The notes under the pieces were generated by a model. That model saw nothing but the letters and a program-made list of their open reading frames with translations, had not been told where the DNA came from and searched no databases. This document shows positions 24,051 through 32,839 of a DNA stretch of 64,000 bases, in pieces. The stretch is taken from the NCBI GenBank assembly GCA_963837395.1, contig CAWINI010000002.1:62001-126000 (forward strand), written 5' to 3'. The translations under genes were made by a program, and so were the position numbers. Source of the DNA: CAVZQN01 sp963837395. Its GTDB lineage: Bacteria; Acidobacteriota; HRBIN11; JAKEFK01. Numbering within the stretch: the first letter of the stretch is position 1; each line of letters begins with the position of its first letter.

Positions 24051-24129
24051 CAAGGCTTTTTTCTCGGGCTGTTATTTGTTGAATTTATCGAGTCATGTAA
24101 AATAAACAAATTCCTATGGACTTAATAAT

Positions 24130-24219
24130 GTCGTAAGTATACAAAAAGCGTATACTTACGACGTCACAAGCTCCAGTTTGGATCTTAAAGTAGCTAAAGT
24201 ATACAAAAAATGTATACTT
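24130..24219 (+). promoter_or_regulatory. abiE operator region with two inverted repeats
   Basis: Inverted repeat 1 (24130-24162) has 13-bp perfect arms, GTCGTAAGTATAC and its complement, around AAAAAGC. Inverted repeat 2 (24197-24219) has 8-bp arms AAGTATAC/GTATACTT around AAAAAAT. AbiEi antitoxins are known to bind such paired inverted repeats cooperatively and repress their own operon. Repeat 2 contains TATACT, a likely -10 box. Confidence 0.72.
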
Positions 24220-24236
24220 ATGATATTCTAAGATTC

Positions 24237-25031
24237 ATGAACGTTTCATCTCTTTCCGATTACGTCAGAGAGCTCCAGAGCCGGGCAGTTTACACATTTA
24301 CAAGAAAAGATGCGCTGAGCAAACTCGGTATGCGAGAGCGCACGCTAACTACTGCCTTGCATCGGCTACAAAAGTCGAAGAAAATCCACAAGATTCGACG
24401 CGGATTCTATGTAATTGTACCGCTTGAGTATTCTGCAACCGGAATTGTTCCCCCAGATTGGTACATTGATTCCTTAATGAAGTTCCTTGCTGAGCGTTAT
24501 TATGTCGGCGTTCTGAGCGCTGCTGCATTACATGATGCTGCTCATCAACAGCCGCAACAATATCATGTTGTTGTTGGTTCAGCTCTTCGCGCAGTCGAGT
24601 CGGACGTAGTTCGCATTCAATTCTTCAGAAACAAGGCTGTAAGAAGAGTTGCTGTGGAACAAATGAAAACCTACACAGGGTACATAAATGTTTCCTCTCC
24701 CGCTTGCACAGCGCTCGACTTAGTTCGTTTTCAATCAATGATCGGAGGCCTTGATGCAGTTCTAACCGTTCTTGTTGAGCTTGGCGAAAAGATCAAACAA
24801 AAAGATTTGATCGCGGCTGCCCGAAAGGAGTCAGAACGCAGTCAAGTTCAGCGACTGGGTTGGCTTTTGGATCGCATTGGCCGTAATGATTTATCGGAAC
24901 CGCTCGAAGAGTGGTTGAAAAAGAAGCATCCGACAAAGATCGCTCTGGATATTACTCGACCTGTGAAAGGATTCCATAAAAATGCGCGATGGCAAATTAT
25001 AGTCAATGCGCAGCCCGAAGCGGAACTATGA
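24237..25031 (+). CDS. abiEi: AbiEi-type antitoxin / transcriptional regulator
   Basis: From ATG 24237 the product is 264 residues. Residues about 15-60 are a winged helix-turn-helix (TRKDALSKLGMRERTLTTAL, then HKIRRGFYVIVP) typical of AbiEi (COG5340). The rest is the C-terminal antitoxin domain (YYVGVLSAAALHDAAHQQPQ, VSSPACTALDLVRF). In the family it counters the AbiEii nucleotidyltransferase without binding it stably (type IV toxin-antitoxin) and represses the operon through paired operators. The frame opens at 24210, but that start lies inside operator repeat 2, so 24237 is preferred although no good ribosome binding site is visible. It overlaps abiEii by 4 bp. Confidence 0.85.
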   Translation: MNVSSLSDYVRELQSRAVYTFTRKDALSKLGMRERTLTTALHRLQKSKKIHKIRRGFYVIVPLEYSATGIVPPDWYIDSLMKFLAERYYVGVLSAAALHDAAHQQPQQYHVVVGSALRAVESDVVRIQFFRNKAVRRVAVEQMKTYTGYINVSSPACTALDLVRFQSMIGGLDAVLTVLVELGEKIKQKDLIAAARKESERSQVQRLGWLLDRIGRNDLSEPLEEWLKKKHPTKIALDITRPVKGFHKNARWQIIVNAQPEAEL

Positions 25032-25816
25032 TTCCAGCCGCTGAAATTCTTGCCTGGAGAAGGGAAAATCCGTGGTCAACGGATGCACAAGTGGAGCAAG
25101 ATCTGTTGCTATGTCGATGCCTTGTTAGCCTTTATTCAAAAGCGATTATTGGGGATTCTGTTCTGTTTCGCGGCGGCACCGCTCTTCATAAACTTTATTT
25201 CGCTCCTGCACAGCGCTACTCGGAAGATATTGATTTGGTGCAACGTGAGCCCAAACCGATCGGAGACTTGTTGGAAGCAATACGTAGTGTGATTAATCCA
25301 TTGCTGGGAGAACCCACATGGAAGCAAACTGCTTCAGCCTGGACACTATATTACAGGGCAACTTCGGAACGTCCACCGTCGGTCGCAATGCGTGTAAAGA
25401 TAGAAATCAATATCACAGAACATTTTCAGGTTTTCGAAACTCAGAAGATTCCATTCAAAGTGGATTCCGGCTGGTTTAGCGGATCATGCGACATTGGAAC
25501 ATATCAGCTCTCAGAATTATTAGGGACGAAAATGCGAGCCTTGTATCAACGCCGCAAGGGCCGGGATTTGTTCGACCTCTGGTTAGGTCTTACTAAGAGC
25601 GATTCAGATCCTGGCGACATCGTGAATTGTTTCCGGAAATATATGGAAGCACAGGGATTGTCTGTGACTCGAAAAAATTTCGAAAAAAATCTTTCGGAAA
25701 AACTGACCAATTCTGCATTTTTGTCAGATATGAATGTATTACTCAGATCGGGCATTCAATATAATGCGGACGAAGCATACGAAATGGTTCTTAAAAAGTT
25801 GTTAGCATTAATTTAA
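25028..25816 (+). CDS. abiEii: AbiEii-type nucleotidyltransferase toxin
   Basis: A 262-residue nucleotidyltransferase of the AbiEii/DUF1814 family. It shows motif I FRGGTALHKLYF followed by RYSEDIDLV with the metal-binding Asp pair, KIEINITEHF, and the C-terminal motif GTKMRALYQRRKGRDLFDLW. Members halt growth by transferring nucleotides to RNA acceptors and give phage protection by abortive infection. The start at 25028 forms an ATGA overlap with the abiEi stop, the usual coupled arrangement. The cassette is bounded by 31-bp direct repeats. Confidence 0.87.
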   Translation: MIPAAEILAWRRENPWSTDAQVEQDLLLCRCLVSLYSKAIIGDSVLFRGGTALHKLYFAPAQRYSEDIDLVQREPKPIGDLLEAIRSVINPLLGEPTWKQTASAWTLYYRATSERPPSVAMRVKIEINITEHFQVFETQKIPFKVDSGWFSGSCDIGTYQLSELLGTKMRALYQRRKGRDLFDLWLGLTKSDSDPGDIVNCFRKYMEAQGLSVTRKNFEKNLSEKLTNSAFLSDMNVLLRSGIQYNADEAYEMVLKKLLALI

Positions 25817-25855
25817 ACAAATCACTGGCGAACTGAAATCAGCAGCAGAAACATA

Positions 25856-25886
25856 ATTCCGTCAGTTCAATTCGCTTTTTGTCCGA
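25856..25886. repeat. Right 31-bp direct repeat flanking the AbiE cassette
   Basis: Partner of 24020-24050. It overlaps the last 20 bp of the transporter gene, including its stop codon, so the intact target appears to be this copy. Confidence 0.8.
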
Positions 25887-26898
25887 ACAACCCTTTTGTG
25901 ACAGATAGAATCATACCAACAAATGTTACGACCCACGAAAATAGAGCGGCATAGATGAATCCTTTTGGAATGATCATCAGAAAAGGTTCACCGATTGCGC
26001 GTGAGAGTTGAATCGTGCAAGCGGTATACATGCCGAATGGAAATACCATGCCCCAGTATTGCGGGTCATATTGAAGCGGAATTTTTTGAATTCCGTGACG
26101 CCACACACCCAGGAGTATTAGCAATGGAATCCACCATGTTGCTGTTGACCAGAAAAACAACGTGAATCCTTTTATGAAAGGGAGGATATCAATTAGCAAA
26201 TTGTATTTGTCACTCGCAAGCATCAATCGTGATCCTGCAAGCGTGGTGATGGCGAGTGCTCCCATATTGATCCAATACGGTGGAGTAAGTTGTTGCGGCG
26301 TCATTTTGAAAAAAGTCCACCGATAGAAAATCAATCCAATGATGAACAGATACAGCATGCATCCAAGCAAGAACATGCATAAAGAGAAGAACAGAATTTT
26401 GTTGTCTGCAGGTTCTGTAATGATTAGAGAGCCGAGAACAGCAATCGATTGCGTTCCGACTACCGTGATCAGCCATCCGCCGTTCAATCCTGTTTCAAAT
26501 GAAGGCTTAGGATCGTGAACAGTAACTGCTGTGAAAAAAATATAGGTCACGATTGTCCACAGCACAATTCCGAGATACCACAGACTGCGAGCAATATCTA
26601 AGTTTTGAAAAAGAATTGCGAATTGTGATCCTACGATGCATGTACCTGCAATGATTGTAAAGAAGCCAGGACCGCGAGCGTGATCCGTGAGATCCCTTGC
26701 AACATCATTTCGGAATAGAATAATTCTGGCGATGGTTATGATCCAGAGTACTGCATAGAAAAATAGATTCAAATAAAAAAATGATATTGGTATTACTGGA
26801 ATTCCCAAAAAATGACTGGCAAGAGAAATAATTCCTGTGGCCATGACCAGTGCAAAATAACCAGGTAAGAATGTGCGAATTGAGTTTTGAATTTGCAT
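25867..26898 (-). CDS. TDT-family transporter (TehA/SLAC1-like)
   Basis: A 343-residue membrane protein with about ten hydrophobic helices and the TDT-family opening LPGYFALVMATGIISLASHF. The family covers tellurite-resistance/dicarboxylate transporters, sulfite exporters and plant anion channels, all handling small anions. Being last in an operon with a NasA-like molybdoenzyme suggests movement of that enzyme's oxyanion substrate or product, which is inference. The gene starts 7 bp after the small membrane protein. Its stop codon lies in the right direct repeat of the AbiE cassette. Confidence 0.82.
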   Translation of the reverse strand: MQIQNSIRTFLPGYFALVMATGIISLASHFLGIPVIPISFFYLNLFFYAVLWIITIARIILFRNDVARDLTDHARGPGFFTIIAGTCIVGSQFAILFQNLDIARSLWYLGIVLWTIVTYIFFTAVTVHDPKPSFETGLNGGWLITVVGTQSIAVLGSLIITEPADNKILFFSLCMFLLGCMLYLFIIGLIFYRWTFFKMTPQQLTPPYWINMGALAITTLAGSRLMLASDKYNLLIDILPFIKGFTLFFWSTATWWIPLLILLGVWRHGIQKIPLQYDPQYWGMVFPFGMYTACTIQLSRAIGEPFLMIIPKGFIYAALFSWVVTFVGMILSVTKGLFGQKAN

Positions 26899-26905
26899 TC
26901 AGTTG

Positions 26906-27127
26906 TTAGTCGAGTTGATAGATGTACCACATCAAGCCGACATTTAATGCGAGGCAGATACCACTGGCTATTGCTGTCGGAAACAGAATTGGATAATCAC
27001 CGCCAAGATACGCTTCCATTGTTGCGGTAAACAACCACAATTGAAGAATCACAATAATCAAAACGATTGCAAGGATACCGTGAACGATTGTCAGCCGTTG
27101 TTCGCGAATGAATTTATGCTTTTTCAT
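26906..27127 (-). CDS. Small two-helix membrane protein (DUF6755-like)
   Basis: A 73-residue protein with two hydrophobic segments (GILAIVLIIVILQLWLFTAT and FPTAIASGICLALNVGLMWY) joined by a short EAYLGGDYP loop. This recalls DUF6755 proteins that accompany Rieske proteins; the assignment is from memory of the pattern. It overlaps the Rieske gene by 4 bp and probably is a small subunit or assembly partner of the membrane complex. Confidence 0.68.
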   Translation of the reverse strand: MKKHKFIREQRLTIVHGILAIVLIIVILQLWLFTATMEAYLGGDYPILFPTAIASGICLALNVGLMWYIYQLD

Positions 27128-27621
27128 GCGTTCTCAAATCCGGCGGCATAGATTCTTCCGTTTTGAAATCGGAGTTTCACTTTTATTAGCGGCCTGCGTG
27201 GAGGTCCTGCGATCGGTTGTCCTGATACAAGATCAAACGATCCTTCATGACACGGACAATTCAGTTTACCTAATTCCGGTTTCGGAATTACGGGACATGA
27301 TAGGTGTGTGCATTTTTGACTGTATGCCACAAACTCTGAATCATTCATACGAACCAAAACACAAGGCTCATGCTGTTTGGGATATTGAAATAATTTTGTT
27401 TGACCTGTGCTCAGTTCATCAATTCTTGCAACCTCTATCAGTGGCAATTCCCCTCTTCGCCTGCGGTTCCAGTTCAATAGAATGATCCAGAATTGTCCAA
27501 TGACGAAAGCAAGACTAACTAGAACAAGATATTTTGTGAAATCGCGGCGTGAGACATATTCGTCTTGCCCGGTTTCTATCGGAAAGTCTTTACGCCATTG
27601 AGGTTGTTCGTCCATCGTCAT
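27124..27621 (-). CDS. Tat-anchored Rieske iron-sulfur protein
   Basis: A 165-residue protein with a twin-arginine motif SRRDFTKYL at about residues 24-32, followed by a membrane segment (LVSLAFVIGQFWIILL). The Rieske domain has both cluster-binding boxes: CTHLSCPV and CPCHEGSFD, i.e. C-x-H and C-x2-H. The domain should lie outside the cytoplasmic membrane, anchored by its uncleaved N-terminus. It overlaps both neighbours by 4 bp, so it is tightly coupled to the ferredoxin and DUF6755-like genes. Confidence 0.87.
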   Translation of the reverse strand: MTMDEQPQWRKDFPIETGQDEYVSRRDFTKYLVLVSLAFVIGQFWIILLNWNRRRRGELPLIEVARIDELSTGQTKLFQYPKQHEPCVLVRMNDSEFVAYSQKCTHLSCPVIPKPELGKLNCPCHEGSFDLVSGQPIAGPPRRPLIKVKLRFQNGRIYAAGFENA

Positions 27622-28238
27622 TCATCCAGAAATGAATCCATTTCGTTAGTGACGGTTGGTTCATAGAGGGCGGAGGTGACATCAACATTTTCTACAATTG
27701 AATCTTTTGGAACCATCATGTGTACTTTCGTAATGATGACCTGATTCCCAAAACGGAACTGATTCACCGGCCGTGATCTTGGACGCTGTGCTTCAATCTC
27801 TTCACGCGTTCCAAAAAATAAAGCCTGGCTTGGACATACTGAAGCGCACATCGGTTTCTTTCCGTTGGAAGTTCGGTCATAACACATGTCGCATTTCATC
27901 ATCAAATTCATACTTGTGTTCATCTTCGGAATTCCAAAGGGACATGCCAGCACACAGTTATTGCATGCAATGCAACGCGGCTTCCGTGCACTCTGAACCA
28001 CGCCATCATCTGTTTTTTTGATTGCATCAGCAGGACATACCTCAGCACATGTGGGCGAATTGCAGTGCATGCAAACAACAGGCACAGTCTGTGGTGATTT
28101 CGATCGATCAATATAATCCAGCTGGATCATTGAGTAGCCTTTGTGCGTATCGCATTCGCTGCATGCTTGCACGCAGGCATTGCAACCGATGCACCGGCTC
28201 GGATCGATAAAAAATTCTAACTTTTCAGGAACTGCCAT
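27618..28238 (-). CDS. Four-cluster ferredoxin subunit (DmsB/NrfC-like)
   Basis: A 206-residue protein with four Cys sets: CIGCNACVQACSEC, CMHCNSPTCAEVCP, CIACNNCVLACPFG, and CDMCYDRTSNGKKPMCASVC. These bind four [4Fe-4S] clusters in the style of DmsB, NrfC and HycB. No signal peptide or Tat motif is present, so it is expected on the cytoplasmic side with the molybdoenzyme, 9 bp upstream, passing electrons between it and the membrane subunits. Confidence 0.88.
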   Translation of the reverse strand: MAVPEKLEFFIDPSRCIGCNACVQACSECDTHKGYSMIQLDYIDRSKSPQTVPVVCMHCNSPTCAEVCPADAIKKTDDGVVQSARKPRCIACNNCVLACPFGIPKMNTSMNLMMKCDMCYDRTSNGKKPMCASVCPSQALFFGTREEIEAQRPRSRPVNQFRFGNQVIITKVHMMVPKDSIVENVDVTSALYEPTVTNEMDSFLDE

Positions 28239-28247
28239 AATGATTGA

Positions 28248-30494
28248 CTACTGCTGTGGTTCTAAAACTTTTTCGTATTCAGGAACACCGTCAGCTTTCC
28301 GAATGCGAACCGCACAAACTTTGTATTCCGGTATTTTTGAAATCGGATCCTGAGCGGAGATTGTTAGTTGGTTTGCACTTTTTGGGCCTGACCAATGATA
28401 GGGAATGAAAACGGTATCAGGACGGATGGTTCGAACGACTTGCGCTCTTAAAGTGCAGGCACCACGCCGCGATTCGATCGTGACCCAGTCATCTTGTTGA
28501 ATACCATATTGCTCCGCCATTTTCGGATGAATTTCAACAAACGGTTCCGGTTGATGATCGATCAAAGGTCCGATTCTTCTTGTTTGTGTTCCGCTTAAGA
28601 AATGGCTGATAACTCGGCCTGTAGTCAGAATCACCGGATATTCCGAATCAGTTACTTCTGAGGGCGGAGCATATTTTGCAGCGACAAATCGGGCTTTCCC
28701 ATCAGGAAAATAAAATGCACCTTTGCCTTGCGCGATCGGATTCCAAGAACCTGGTTCAAATAATCGCGGAGTCCCAGGATGATCATCAGAAGGGCAGGGC
28801 CAGAATATTCCCATTTCCTTTTCTACTCTTTCATATGTAATTCCTGAATAGTCAGCAATCCCGCCATGCGAAGCAACACGCAATTCATTCAGTATGCTTG
28901 CGGGGGAATCAAACGTAAATCCTTTTCCGCGATCCAGAGTTTTTGCAATATCCTGAATAATGATCCAATCTTGTTTTGCATCACCAGGTGTATCGATCGC
29001 CTTATTTATTTTGATAACACGGCCTTCTGCAGTTGCGACAATTCCTTCATCCTCTTCATGCAGTGAACCAGGAAGAATAATGTCTGCATGCCTGGCGCTT
29101 TCACTTAAAAAGAAATCGATCACAACATAGAATTCCAGTTTTTCAAGCATCTTGCGCACATAATTATTATCAGGCAGCGATACTAAAGGATTGAAACAAA
29201 GGGAAAGCAATCCTTTGATTTCACCGCGATCAATTTTTCGTATGATTTCATAGGCATCAACACCAGCGCCAGGCATATCTTTTTCATCCATTCCCCAAAC
29301 TTCAGCAATGTATTTTCGATGTTCCGGATTGCTGATGTCTCTTGCGCCGGGAAGCTGATCACATTTCTGCCCATGTTCTCTGCCACCTTGACCATTACCT
29401 TGACCGGTGATCGTCGCGTATCCACAGAACTCTTTGCCTATACGGCCTGATGCAAGAACGATGTTGATTGCTCCTAAAACATTTTGAACACCATGACTGT
29501 GATGTTCGATTCCCCGCGCATGCATCAAGAAACTTGTTTTTGCAGTACCCCACCATTCTGCCGCTTGACGGATTGCGCGTTCTGCAATTCCTGTAACTTC
29601 AGCAGTTTTTGCAGGAGTCCATTGCTCTACTTCTTTTGCAACGTCATCGAAACCGATGGTATGTTTATTTACAAAATCGTGATCGATCCAATCATGTTTG
29701 ATCATTAGGTGGAGAATTCCATTAAAAAGTGCTGTATCTCTTCCTGGACGAACCGGCAGAAACAAATCGCATGTACGTGCAAGTGGAGTGATACGGGGAT
29801 CTGCAACAATAACACGTGCTCCATTTTCACGTGCTTGCCATACATAGTCAGTTGTGATCGGAGCGCATTCAGCAATGTTTGCACCGCTGATCCAAACAAC
29901 TTGTGCTTTCAAAATATCGGACCACGGATTTGCAGCACGATCGATTCCAAAAGCTTTTTTGTTTCCTGCACCGGCGCTGACCATGCACAAGCGACCGTTG
30001 TAATCGATGTTTGCGGTGCGCAAACACATTCGCGCAAATTTCCCCATTAAATACGCCTTTTCAGTGGTAAGGCTTGCACCACTTAACAATCCGAAAGCAT
30101 CGCGTCCGTATTGTTCTTGAATCCTCCGAATTTCAGATGCCACTCGTTTGATTGCTGCATCATATTCAACTGGAGTAAATCCAGATTTTGATTCCGGATT
30201 TCGCTGATACGCATGAACCAATCGATCGGGATGTGCTCCTTGCAGATAACGTTTTACACCTTTCGGACAAAGCTTTCCTTGATTAAAAGGAAAATCCATC
30301 CACGGTTCAAAACCGATTACTTCATTTTCTTTCACCAGAAGTTGTATTCCGCACTGTTGTCCGCAAAAACAGCAATGTGTTTTTACAACTTTGTCCGGTT
30401 CAACTCCTGGATCAAGCCGTTGTCCTGTTGGAACAGAACGATGCGGTCCGAATTCTTGAATAATCTGTTCAACTGGTACCGGTAATGTAGACAT
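28248..30494 (-). CDS. NasA/NapA-like molybdopterin oxidoreductase
   Basis: A 748-residue enzyme of the DMSO-reductase superfamily. The N-terminal [4Fe-4S] site is CCFCGQQCGIQ with a later Cys in GKLCPKG. The molybdenum ligand is most likely the Cys of GRLCMVSAGAG, as in assimilatory nitrate reductases. TGQGNGQGGREHGQKCDQLP and the C-terminal SGTQTRRIGPLI, IPYHWSG and ISKIPEYKV pterin-binding motifs follow. There is no Tat signal, so it should be cytoplasmic. The substrate could be nitrate, another oxyanion or formate; a Cys instead of Sec ligand and the operon do not settle this. Confidence 0.82.
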   Translation of the reverse strand: MSTLPVPVEQIIQEFGPHRSVPTGQRLDPGVEPDKVVKTHCCFCGQQCGIQLLVKENEVIGFEPWMDFPFNQGKLCPKGVKRYLQGAHPDRLVHAYQRNPESKSGFTPVEYDAAIKRVASEIRRIQEQYGRDAFGLLSGASLTTEKAYLMGKFARMCLRTANIDYNGRLCMVSAGAGNKKAFGIDRAANPWSDILKAQVVWISGANIAECAPITTDYVWQARENGARVIVADPRITPLARTCDLFLPVRPGRDTALFNGILHLMIKHDWIDHDFVNKHTIGFDDVAKEVEQWTPAKTAEVTGIAERAIRQAAEWWGTAKTSFLMHARGIEHHSHGVQNVLGAINIVLASGRIGKEFCGYATITGQGNGQGGREHGQKCDQLPGARDISNPEHRKYIAEVWGMDEKDMPGAGVDAYEIIRKIDRGEIKGLLSLCFNPLVSLPDNNYVRKMLEKLEFYVVIDFFLSESARHADIILPGSLHEEDEGIVATAEGRVIKINKAIDTPGDAKQDWIIIQDIAKTLDRGKGFTFDSPASILNELRVASHGGIADYSGITYERVEKEMGIFWPCPSDDHPGTPRLFEPGSWNPIAQGKGAFYFPDGKARFVAAKYAPPSEVTDSEYPVILTTGRVISHFLSGTQTRRIGPLIDHQPEPFVEIHPKMAEQYGIQQDDWVTIESRRGACTLRAQVVRTIRPDTVFIPYHWSGPKSANQLTISAQDPISKIPEYKVCAVRIRKADGVPEYEKVLEPQQ

Positions 30495-30499
30495 AATAT

Positions 30500-31633
30500 T
30501 TATGGATGAAAATTTTCTGCATCTTCAGAACCAAGAGGCCCTTCCGTAATCCCTGAATTTGCATACTCCGGTGCAGGCATTATTTGTTTTTCTGCCGGCT
30601 CAGTTTCTTTGTTGAAAAGTTTTCCTTGTGCGATGGCAAGAGAGGCACGCCGGCAAGGTGGACAGATCCATTGATAATGTTCGATGCCGTCAGTCTCATA
30701 CTTATAGCCAAGCTTCGGTAAAATTTGAATCAAATCCTTTACATGCATTTCTGAAGTAAATGCCTTTCCACATCTGCGGCAATTTGCAGGGTTGTCTTTT
30801 TTGCCAACATCCTTATAAAAAGAAACACCGAGTTGGGCAGGTCGTTGAAAGATATGAAAGAACTTTCCAAATGGTAACCACAGCAAAGTGAAGATTACTG
30901 TAATCGCATGTAGAAGTGAGAGGAATTCATATCCATATCCCTTCATCCATGTGTAGCTTGCTGTAAGCAGCAGTCCTGTAAGGCTTACTGCAAAGAGTAA
31001 AATCAGTGGAAGAAAATCTTCGCTGAAATGTTGAACCGCAGCTGCTCCCTGGTCTCGCATCCTTCGGCGCATCGCAAGCATGACTCCAGGAATTACCAGA
31101 AATGCCGACCAGACAAGTCCGTGAAATAACAGAAAAGCAAACCAGGATTCAATGTGAAACGTTATGAAAGGAAATCCGAAGACGTAAATCTGGTAATCAT
31201 CAATTTGTCCGGGAATAGATTCAAAATGAAGCCATCCAAATACAAGAGGTAAAGTAATCATGAATGCTGTGATGCAGCCCCACATGATCAGCCAGTGAGC
31301 AAGCCAACGCGAAAAACTGCGTTTGAAAATAAATGAATTAAGTGCGATATCACCGGTGAGACGTTTAATCCAGTTTATGAAATTTACAGCGATATATTTC
31401 GGATTGAGGAAGGTTTGCCAGCCGCGTTTCCAATAAATCGCAGTTGGCGGGCGTTGAAGCCACATTGCATATCGATACACAATTCCGAACGTCGCAAAGA
31501 GAACTGCGAATGTGTAACCTACAAGAGCTGCATCAAAGTGGGAGAGATTTCGCGAACCGAAATAAATTAATACTGCCAGCGCGATTGTGAAAACGAATCC
31601 ATAAATCGAAGCAATAACAGGTTCACGCCTCAT
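30500..31633 (-). CDS. b-type membrane electron carrier with zinc-ribbon tail
   Basis: A 377-residue protein with about six hydrophobic segments in the first 280 residues (IYGFVFTIALAVLIYF, LVGYTFAVLFATFGIVYRY, LAHWLIMWGCITAFMI, WFAFLLFHGLVWSAFLV, LPLILLFAVSLTGLLL, LSLLHAITVIFTLLWL) and several membrane His residues (AHW, FHG, LHA, FFHIF). This suggests a NarI/HdrE-like diheme cytochrome b. The cytoplasmic tail has a zinc ribbon or rubredoxin-like pair CRRCGK and CPPCRR. It is first in the operon and would link quinones with the ferredoxin/molybdoenzyme module. Confidence 0.68.
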   Translation of the reverse strand: MRREPVIASIYGFVFTIALAVLIYFGSRNLSHFDAALVGYTFAVLFATFGIVYRYAMWLQRPPTAIYWKRGWQTFLNPKYIAVNFINWIKRLTGDIALNSFIFKRSFSRWLAHWLIMWGCITAFMITLPLVFGWLHFESIPGQIDDYQIYVFGFPFITFHIESWFAFLLFHGLVWSAFLVIPGVMLAMRRRMRDQGAAAVQHFSEDFLPLILLFAVSLTGLLLTASYTWMKGYGYEFLSLLHAITVIFTLLWLPFGKFFHIFQRPAQLGVSFYKDVGKKDNPANCRRCGKAFTSEMHVKDLIQILPKLGYKYETDGIEHYQWICPPCRRASLAIAQGKLFNKETEPAEKQIMPAPEYANSGITEGPLGSEDAENFHP

Positions 31634-31678
31634 CTCAATCGTCCTCTAGTTAACATACCACCAATTGAAAGGGTTTCG

Positions 31679-32155
31679 TTACTTTGTGGGACCTGTTCTC
31701 TCTTGAATCCACTGAACCATCAATTGGAAGAATCCAGGAACGAAATGATTTGAATAAAAATACTCTTGTATGCTTCCAGTTTTTCTTAACAACAGTGCGT
31801 GATCGCCATCCGGAAAAACCATATTGCCTTGAAGCTCTTTTTGCTTTAGTGTTCCCTGAATTGAATTTTCATTGAGTGTCCCATCAAAATTCATTGGTCC
31901 GGACGGTGTTTCTAATTCGAAATGAAATTTGTTTAAATCAGATTTGATATTCGCAAGCGATGAGTTCAGGATCCGTTCTGTGGGAATTGTGATCGCACCT
32001 GTCAGATTTTCGTCCTTCGTTTCAAAATGCAGACGCATCGGTAAAGGTTTCTGTGCAAACGTTATAGTTCCAACCCAATCCCCGGTTAGATCTGCAGCAT
32101 GGCTCAACTGAAGCACACTGATCATTATGAAAAAACTTAGAGACGCAACTCTCAT
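31679..32155 (-). CDS. Small exported protein, isolated hydrolase-associated domain
   Basis: A 158-residue protein with a signal peptide (MRVASLSFFIMISVLQLSHAA). It has a beta-rich domain (LTGDWVGTITFAQKPLPMRL, LTGAITIPTE, NFDGTLNENSIQGTLKQKE) like the N-terminal domain that precedes alpha/beta hydrolases or peptidases in some Acidobacteria. Here the hydrolase part is missing and the chain ends after a short helix. It could be a truncated relic or a stand-alone protein. Confidence 0.55.
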   Translation of the reverse strand: MRVASLSFFIMISVLQLSHAADLTGDWVGTITFAQKPLPMRLHFETKDENLTGAITIPTERILNSSLANIKSDLNKFHFELETPSGPMNFDGTLNENSIQGTLKQKELQGNMVFPDGDHALLLRKTGSIQEYFYSNHFVPGFFQLMVQWIQERTGPTK

Positions 32156-32384
32156 TGGAACCGATTACTCATATATACGTTACCTGATTTAGGTCGGTTT
32201 CATATGGAGCGTCTGCCTGGGCGGACATTATGAGCCGCGTTCGCCGCGCGAATAGTCCACAAAGATTTAGAGCTCACAGGTTGCTGTTATAATTTGACAA
32301 CGCATGAACCTGGAGGTTAGGCGACACAACCTACAGCAACGAAATATTCCTACGCAGGCTTGTTTTTAGTTACCAGGAGGAATT

Positions 32385-32831
32385 ATGACCCGCACCACGC
32401 TATTCCTGTCGATTGTATTTTTAGCTTCCTCATTAGTTAGTGCAGATGAGATCAATTCGGCTCAATCCAAAGAGGCATTGCAGAAAGTAATTAAGGATTA
32501 CATTGGATTGTATCGTGCAGATTCACTCGATCAGTGGAAACTTTTATTTCATCCATCCGTCACGGTTATATTTCCTGCCGATGATGGAAGTGTTAATGTC
32601 AGGAATATTGATGAATTTCTACAGCGTCAGAAAAATTATTTTGTTACACGCAAATCAATCAGTGAACGGTTAGCAAATATGCAGATTTTTGAAGGCAGAC
32701 GGATTGCACGTGTAGTAGCAGACTTCATCTTTGTTGATGGAGGTGTAGAGAAGTCAGGAAAACTGGGACTTCATCTTGTTGAAGGAAATGATGGCTGGAA
32801 AATAGTCGCCGTTGTTTTTTCGTATAATTGA
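32385..32831 (+). CDS. Exported NTF2/SnoaL-like protein
   Basis: A 148-residue protein with a signal peptide (MTRTTLFLSIVFLASSLVSA) and a cone-shaped NTF2/DUF4440-like domain: IKDYIGLYRADSLDQWKLLF, then NIDEFLQRQK and a C-terminal LGLHLVEGNDGWKIVAVVF strand pair. These domains bind small ligands or serve as weak enzymes; its role is unknown. A good AGGAGG site precedes the start. The 229-bp gap before it holds a possible TATAAT box near 32289 and nothing else that I recognise. Confidence 0.72.
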   Translation: MTRTTLFLSIVFLASSLVSADEINSAQSKEALQKVIKDYIGLYRADSLDQWKLLFHPSVTVIFPADDGSVNVRNIDEFLQRQKNYFVTRKSISERLANMQIFEGRRIARVVADFIFVDGGVEKSGKLGLHLVEGNDGWKIVAVVFSYN

Positions 32832-32839
32832 TCAACGGC

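Noticed and set aside
24210..24236. Longer AbiEi start at 24210
   Set aside because: This ATG lies inside operator repeat 2 and overlaps the likely -10 box; 24237 fits family length better.
32156..32384. GC-richer stretch in the 229-bp gap as an RNA gene or gene relic
   Set aside because: No tRNA-like or other structured RNA pattern and no frame with protein character.
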